From positions 308,094-372,093 of the forward strand of contig NZ_LITM01000005.1 of NCBI RefSeq assembly GCF_001275675.1: 64,000 bases of DNA, given 5' to 3'. A program made the position numbers and the translations under genes. Origin of the DNA: Lysinibacillus sp. FJAT-14745. Its GTDB lineage: Bacteria; Bacillota; Bacilli; Bacillales_A; Planococcaceae. Under the pieces are notes generated by a model. It did not search any database, had not been told where the DNA came from, and saw nothing but the letters and a program-made list of their open reading frames with translations. Below are positions 60,081-64,000 of the stretch, piece after piece (positions within the stretch are counted from its first letter, which is position 1; every line of letters begins with the position of its first letter).

Positions 60081-60470
60081 ATGCCACAACAATTTATAGA
60101 ATTAGGTGAGGGCTATGGTGATGTTTATGAGCTACTTGAAATAGTGAGAACCAATCAAGATCGCTTCCACCAAGCCTTTATACTAACATCCACTAAAGAA
60201 GAAAAAAAGGTTGCCTCTTTAGCAGTTGCTTTAAAACCAGTCGGTGAAAGTAAATTCATGCCGATTTATATTTGTCGAGAAGGCATCCCTTATCATGAAG
60301 AGCAGCCTTCACAGCGACAAAAAATATTTGAAGAAAGTATTAAACGACTAGATAGAAAAGCGGTTGTTGTAGAAATAAAGCACTCTTCTATATTTTCGGA
60401 ATCAAAACTATTTTATCAATACTTAATCGGAATAATGAGACTTCATCACTATATCCCAGCATTAACTTAA
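60081..60470 (+). CDS. ylbA: YlbA-like protein (DUF7147)
   Basis: A 129-residue cytoplasmic protein starting MPQQFIELGEGYGDVYELLEI, with FMPIYICREGIPYHEEQPSQR in the middle and FYQYLIGIMRLHHYIPALT at the end. This matches B. subtilis YlbA as I remember it. Some databases call the family methylthioribose kinase, which the small size does not support. The start follows AAAGGATGTG; it converges with ylbG, 2 bp apart. Confidence 0.8.
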   Translation: MPQQFIELGEGYGDVYELLEIVRTNQDRFHQAFILTSTKEEKKVASLAVALKPVGESKFMPIYICREGIPYHEEQPSQRQKIFEESIKRLDRKAVVVEIKHSSIFSESKLFYQYLIGIMRLHHYIPALT

Positions 60471-60472
60471 TA

Positions 60473-60745
60473 TTATAGACCTGCTTTATAGTCATATTCT
60501 TTCGCTTTATCTGGTTTAGCATTTTCAAACTCAGTTTTAACAAATGGACGATAAGACTTTACAACGTCTTTCACGAATGGAAGGCGTTGAAGTTTTGTTG
60601 TCATTGATTCAATTTCCTCTCGCTCGCAATAAAGCAATACATATTTTTGCCTCCGAGAAATATAAAGAACATGACCATATTTTCGAAGAGACTTCGCATG
60701 TTTTAATTGATGGACGTAAACGATTAGTCCTTGTCGTTCGTTCAT
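60473..60745 (-). CDS. ylbG: YlbG family protein (DUF2129)
   Basis: A 90-residue cytoplasmic protein with the DUF2129 pattern [43 protein letters not shown]. Function unknown; in Bacilli it lies next to ylbF (ricF), but here a glycerophosphodiesterase and a toxin locus separate the two. GAGGGGAATACT precedes the start. Confidence 0.92.
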   Translation of the reverse strand: MNERQGLIVYVHQLKHAKSLRKYGHVLYISRRQKYVLLYCEREEIESMTTKLQRLPFVKDVVKSYRPFVKTEFENAKPDKAKEYDYKAGL

Positions 60746-60985
60746 ATAGTATTCCCCTCATTTCTTACATAAAAGAATACCATAGACCGGAAAATGATAG
60801 CAACAGAGTTTAGCTGACAGAACGCTCAATTTTCCGTTATAATGGAAAAGCATACAACGTTGACTAAGAGTTTTACATTCACTTATGCAAGTTATAGAGT
60901 ACTAGTTTTTTGTTTACTCACTGAAAATTAAAAAGTGAAATTGCCAGTACTATTTATATTAATTTAATTGTTAAGGAGGACGAAA

Positions 60986-61885
60986 ATGGGTAAGAAAACA
61001 AAGATTGCGCTTGCAATAGCAGCGGCAAGTGCAGCTGCATGGGCAGGTAGTAAAGCTATTTCTAAACCTCAACAACGAGAAGGTAAACAGGCATTACAAT
61101 TTGATCACCCAATTATTCTCGCACATCGTGGCGGTGCTCATTTAGCACCTGAGCATACTATGCCTGCTTTTGAAAAAGCCGCACAGTTAGGTGTTGAGGG
61201 TTTTGAAATAGATATTCGCTTAACTAAAGATGAGGAAATTATCGTTTTCCATGATGATACTGTTGATCGTACGACAGATGGTTATGGACTTGTTGCAGAT
61301 ATGACTTTAGCAGAAATAAATGCATTAAACCACGGTTATCAATTTGAAGATTTGGATGGAGAATTTCCTTATCGAGATGAAAAAATAGATGTTGTCACAT
61401 TACGTGAACTATTAGAAACTTATCCAAACATGTTGGTAAATATTGATATTAAAGATGCCCCAGATACGTATGAAGGAAGTTTAATGCCTTCTAAACTATG
61501 GCGTTTAATTGAAGAGCTTGGTGCTGAGAATCGAGTAGTTGTCACAAGCTTTCACGGTGAACAGATAGATCGTTTTAATTTATATGCGCAAAATCAAGTA
61601 GCACTCGGTGCAGGTGAATCAGATGTTCGTAAAGCATTCGCTTCTTTCTCAAGCCAGTTCGGACATTTATATCATCCAAAGGTAGATGTATTCCAAATAC
61701 CACCTAAATCAGGAGTCATTACATTAGAATCTCCTAAGTTTATCCAGTTTTTAAACAATTTAAACATCCCTGTTCATTATTGGACTATCAACGACGTAAC
61801 AACAATGAATAAATTAATTCACAACGGCGCAAAAGGTATTATTACAGATCGACCTGATATTGCTGTAGAATTACTACAAAAATAA
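60986..61885 (+). CDS. Glycerophosphodiester phosphodiesterase
   Basis: Releases glycerol-3-phosphate from glycerophosphodiesters or teichoic-acid-like substrates. The 299-residue protein has a basic, Ala-rich N-terminus (MGKKTKIALAIAAASAAAWAG), a probable membrane anchor. The GDPD motifs are HRGGAHLAPEHTMPAF near residue 43, GFEIDIRLTKD near residue 66 and VFHDDTVDRTTDGYG near residue 83, which hold the catalytic His and metal ligands. GGAGGACG precedes the ATG at 60986. It is an extra gene within the B. subtilis ylb order. Confidence 0.92.
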   Translation: MGKKTKIALAIAAASAAAWAGSKAISKPQQREGKQALQFDHPIILAHRGGAHLAPEHTMPAFEKAAQLGVEGFEIDIRLTKDEEIIVFHDDTVDRTTDGYGLVADMTLAEINALNHGYQFEDLDGEFPYRDEKIDVVTLRELLETYPNMLVNIDIKDAPDTYEGSLMPSKLWRLIEELGAENRVVVTSFHGEQIDRFNLYAQNQVALGAGESDVRKAFASFSSQFGHLYHPKVDVFQIPPKSGVITLESPKFIQFLNNLNIPVHYWTINDVTTMNKLIHNGAKGIITDRPDIAVELLQK

Positions 61886-61981
61886 GAACTATGGACCGCC
61901 TCCCCCCATTTTAATTAGGTAAGCGCCGCATTCTAACACCCTTGCCTTTTGTTTTATCAATTTGAGTAAAAATTGTTCTAT

Positions 61982-62011
61982 TTGAACAAACTCGTATCTA
62001 CATGTTATAAT
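61982..62011 (+). promoter_or_regulatory. Promoter of the antitoxin RNA
   Basis: TTGAAC (61982-61987), 18-bp spacer, and the extended -10 TGTTATAAT (62003-62011). Transcription would start near 62017 and run to the terminator at 62119-62166. Confidence 0.8.
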
Positions 62012-62016
62012 TCTTA

Positions 62017-62166
62017 GTGAAGATGTATATAAAAAATATAAGACCATTCAGTGTGTCAGCACCAAATGGTCTTAGTAACAAGATGAATCGCTTCAAAGGC
62101 GATTTGCAAAGTGATCAAGTAAACCGACTCACATGCTTCGGAGGGCAAGGGCGGTTTACTTTTTTT
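62017..62166 (+). ncRNA. Predicted antisense antitoxin RNA of a type I system
   Basis: About 150 nt between the promoter above and a strong terminator, GTAAACCG (62119-62126)/CGGTTTAC (62152-62159) followed by seven T. It contains the hairpin AAGACCATT/AATGGTCTT (62040-62073). The 3' end overlaps the end of the toxin gene and its 3' UTR on the other strand, as in the BsrG/SR4 and BsrE/SR5 pairs of B. subtilis. No protein frame is visible. Confidence 0.72.
62031..62073 (-). terminator. Terminator of the toxin mRNA
   Basis: Minus-strand stem AAGACCATT/AATGGTCTT followed by ATATTTTTT (62031-62039). It would give the toxin mRNA a long 3' UTR overlapping the antitoxin RNA over its whole length. 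Confidence 0.72.
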
Positions 62167-62251
62167 GTGTAAAAGTAAATGACAATGCAAGTACTGACAC
62201 TATAAGAATTGCAAAATTTATAGTGATCGCCATTGCTTCGAAAATAGTCAT
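62156..62251 (-). CDS. Type I toxin, small hydrophobic peptide
   Basis: Too short for usual ORF cut-offs. A 31-residue peptide starting MTIFEAMAITINFAILIVSV and ending TFTQKK: a polar start, one membrane helix and a basic tail. This is the pattern of BsrE/YonT/putative holin-like toxins of Bacilli. AAAGGAG stands 9 bp before the ATG at 62251 (the ATG at 62257 is too close). The last codons lie inside the terminator hairpin of the antisense RNA. Activity has not been shown. Confidence 0.78.
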   Translation of the reverse strand: MTIFEAMAITINFAILIVSVLALSFTFTQKK

Positions 62252-62344
62252 TGGCATCAACTCCTTTCCCTTCAATCACTTGAAGAAAATAGGTGAAAAT
62301 TTGATTGCCAACCGCCCATGAAACCTCTATCTAGTTACCTCTTA

Positions 62345-62378
62345 ATTATAATATAAGAAGAAATCGTTTTTCTGAACA
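62345..62378 (-). promoter_or_regulatory. Probable promoter of the toxin gene
   Basis: Minus-strand TGTTCA (62373-62378), 17-bp spacer, TATATT (62350-62355); an overlapping TATAAT lies at 62345-62350 with less good spacing. This gives a 5' UTR of about 90 nt before the toxin ATG. Confidence 0.55.
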
Positions 62379-62428
62379 TATTTAACTATCCCGCTTAATC
62401 TACTTTAATCATTGAGAATTAACAACTA

Positions 62429-62640
62429 TGCTATAATTCTTACTTGAAGGCTAAGAGTGTTTCCAGAACTTCAAAATTTACGATAGCCGTATCTAAATCC
62501 TCGAATCACAAATTAGGCCAAGACAGCCGACTAACTCTCTTGTTTCAAAGGTTGTTTTACTGTCATTTATGTCAACGCTAATAAAAGTATTGCTTCATTT
62601 TTGATATTGATGGCTTAATTATTCCAACAACTGTTTCTAC
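62429..62640 (+). other. Unassigned region with an extended -10 promoter
   Basis: TGCTATAAT (62429-62437) is an extended -10 similar to that of the antitoxin. Downstream is GAAGG...CTTC and AAGAGTG/ACTCTCTT potential pairing but no T-run terminator. It may be a decayed second antisense RNA. No reading frame with a ribosome site is visible. Confidence 0.3.
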
Positions 62641-62754
62641 TTCTTTGTGTTCAATCTCTTTTTTGTATTCAGTCAAGATTTGGCCACATACTGTTTACCA
62701 GTAGCCGTCATGGAAATCGTACATGACTTGATCATATGGTCTTGTAGTATTTCT

Positions 62755-62870
62755 CTAGCTGACGCTTTGCTTTCACTACATAAAACCTTTGTAGCTGACG
62801 TTTCACTTACGCTACAGAAACCCCTTGTACCTGTCGCTTTGCTTTCGGTACAGAAACCCCTTGCTGAAAG
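62755..62870 (+). repeat. Three tandem hairpin micro-elements
   Basis: Three 30-35-bp copies: a decayed CTAGCTGACG...CACTACA, then TGTAGC (62790-62795)/GCTACA (62811-62816), then TGTACC (62826-62831)/GGTACA (62847-62852). Loops are of the GCTTTGCTTTC type, and each copy is followed by GAAACCCCTTG. The change C-G to G-C between copies keeps the stem. Confidence 0.82.
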
Positions 62871-62872
62871 AA

Positions 62873-62919
62873 GGTAAAAAAAGACTGTATAAAAACCCCT
62901 TCGAGTTTGTATACAGTCT
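62873..62919 (-). terminator. Terminator of ricF
   Basis: Minus-strand stem AGACTGTAT/ATACAGTCT with a 20-base loop, then TTTTTTT. Confidence 0.88.
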
Positions 62920-62939
62920 ATGAAAAAGTATTACCTTGT

Positions 62940-63386
62940 TTATGCAGAACAAGAGCAAGAACCGCCTGAGCCACATCCTCCACCACATGAAGAACCTGCT
63001 GCAAAAAACGGATTACTTACAGGAACTTTTACCGCTTCTGAAACAGTTTTCCCTATAAGTAAGCTTATTTGATCAAGCAAATCTTGAAAATCATTCTCAG
63101 CAATTTTCAAAGCCGAAACCTTTTCATCTAAATCGAGCGCGCGCTTTTGCTGACGAATCGATTTCATAATTGTATGATAGTCCGGATGATATTTTCCGAA
63201 ACGTTGTACATCTTCGTACTGCTCTTTCATGCGATTAAATGCGTAAATAGCTTCAACTATTTGGACATCGCTGTACACAGCATCATACGCTTGCTGCAGC
63301 GTTTTCGCAGGCTCAGAGGAAAGAATCATCTCACAAAGCGCATCGGCCTCATCCAAAATGATTGCCCAGTCAGAGGTCATCATCAT
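62940..63386 (-). CDS. ricF: RicF (YlbF), subunit of the Ric/Y-complex
   Basis: RicF works with RicA and RicT in RNase Y-dependent RNA maturation, competence and sporulation. The 148-residue protein is mostly helical (TSDWAIILDEADALCEMILSS ... YDAVYSDVQIVEAIYAFNRMKEQYED). It ends with a Gly/Cys-rich tail CGGGCGSGGSCSCSA, likely Fe-S cluster ligands as in B. subtilis. The first ATG at 63386 follows GGGGGAA; three consecutive ATGs occur. The length matches B. subtilis YlbF. Confidence 0.93.
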   Translation of the reverse strand: MMMTSDWAIILDEADALCEMILSSEPAKTLQQAYDAVYSDVQIVEAIYAFNRMKEQYEDVQRFGKYHPDYHTIMKSIRQQKRALDLDEKVSALKIAENDFQDLLDQISLLIGKTVSEAVKVPVSNPFFAAGSSCGGGCGSGGSCSCSA

Positions 63387-63473
63387 ATTTAATTCCCCCA
63401 ATCTCTTTCCCATCATAACAGATTTTATGGTAATTTTACATTATTGATAATTTTTAATGAAGGAGTTTTTTAA

Positions 63474-63980
63474 TTGGTACCATCATCTAAAGGACAACTA
63501 GAACAATTACTAGCAGAGATTTTACAACATAGTACAGCTGAAGATGAGGAAGTATTATTACATTTATTGTCTGGTCTTCGCGATAAACAGGAAGGGATTC
63601 ATCGACGTTATATTAATGCTGCCTTACACATGGTTGGCAAATTTGAGACTGAAGTTAGTGAAGTTCGTATTCCCATTACACCCGTCATCCATAATACCAT
63701 TAAGGTACCTCACGGTGGGATTATTGCAACAATTGCAGATGCAGCGATGGGAGGACTTGCTTCGCGTTCGGTACCAGAAGGCTACAATGTTGTCACAACA
63801 AATATGAATATCTCTTATATTGCTACTACGACTAACAAGGAACTAATCGCTCGTGGACGTTTCGTACATAAAGGGCGTCAGACACTTGTGATGGAATGTG
63901 ATATCGAGGATGAGACTGGACGAAAACTTGCTATTGCGACTGGTTCTTTCTTTGTCATTCAACGACGTCCTCAGACATAA
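63474..63980 (+). CDS. PaaI-family hotdog thioesterase
   Basis: Acyl-CoA thioesterase-like protein of 168 residues. The hotdog motif is IKVPHGGIIATIADAAMGGLASRS near residue 79, in which the H-G-G-x(8)-D arrangement fits PaaI/YbgC-like enzymes. ISYIATTTNKELIARGRFVHKGRQTLVMECDI follows. The start is a TTG at 63474 after AAGGAG. It is divergent from ricF. The substrate cannot be read from the sequence. Confidence 0.88.
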   Translation: MVPSSKGQLEQLLAEILQHSTAEDEEVLLHLLSGLRDKQEGIHRRYINAALHMVGKFETEVSEVRIPITPVIHNTIKVPHGGIIATIADAAMGGLASRSVPEGYNVVTTNMNISYIATTTNKELIARGRFVHKGRQTLVMECDIEDETGRKLAIATGSFFVIQRRPQT

Positions 63981-64000
63981 GATTTAAAAAGTAATCTCGA

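Noticed and set aside
62647-62877. 76-codon frame before the ricF terminator
   Set aside because: Its second half is three micro-elements and the first half has no ribosome site or recognisable pattern.

Overview
The window comes from a low-GC, endospore-forming Firmicute. The gene order matches the Bacillus subtilis region ylb – dcw – spoIIG – ylm – divIVA – ileS – lspA – pyr, shown here in reverse, so most genes are on the minus strand. I infer the genus Lysinibacillus or a close relative. The reasons are Bacillaceae synteny, very many short palindromic repeats, and the absence of murE from the dcw cluster, which would fit a lysine-type cell wall. This assignment comes from memory, not from a search.

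Layout from left to right. 305-1843 is a lone cardiolipin synthase. 2275-13850 is a complete UMP biosynthesis operon, pyrR-pyrP-pyrB-pyrC-carA-carB-pyrK-pyrD-pyrF-pyrE, transcribed leftwards. It has a clear sigma-A promoter and two PyrR-type attenuators, one upstream of pyrR and one between pyrP and pyrB. 14091-15484 holds an RluD-type pseudouridine synthase and lspA. 15485-20169 looks like an insertion relative to B. subtilis: a long 21-bp-period tandem repeat, an acetate-type sodium symporter with its DUF485 partner, and an AraC-family regulator. 20170-23700 is ileS with a T-box leader. 23739-27745 is the division cluster divIVA, ylmH, ylmG, sepF, ylmE, ylmC. 28418-30860 is sigG, sigE, spoIIGA.

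31464-46745 is the division and cell wall cluster, read leftwards as mraZ, rsmH, ftsL, pbpB, spoVD, mraY, murD, spoVE, divIB, ylxW, ylxX, sbp, ftsA, ftsZ. It lacks murE, murG and murB. 47000-54183 holds bshC, a DUF3397 membrane protein, panE, an RsfA-like regulator, a crotonase, rpmF, ylbN and tmcAL. 54942-63980 holds ylbL, ylbJ, coaD, rsmD, an unrecognised exported protein, ylbA, ylbG, a glycerophosphodiesterase, a small type I toxin-antitoxin locus, ricF and a hotdog thioesterase.

The most unusual part is the non-coding DNA. Almost every larger intergenic gap carries repeats. One family is a mosaic palindrome of roughly 70-350 bp with imperfect inverted ends. A second palindrome family lies inside the dcw operon, once overlapping the ftsA stop codon. 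Both families share an internal nested-hairpin module whose stems change in a compensatory way between copies. There are also a roughly 30-bp hairpin micro-element and two unrelated tandem-repeat families that both have a 21-bp period. Their modular build and covariation suggest a mobile or structured nucleic-acid family that I cannot match to a named one. A type I toxin gene (62156-62251), with a convergent antisense RNA, is a second hidden feature.
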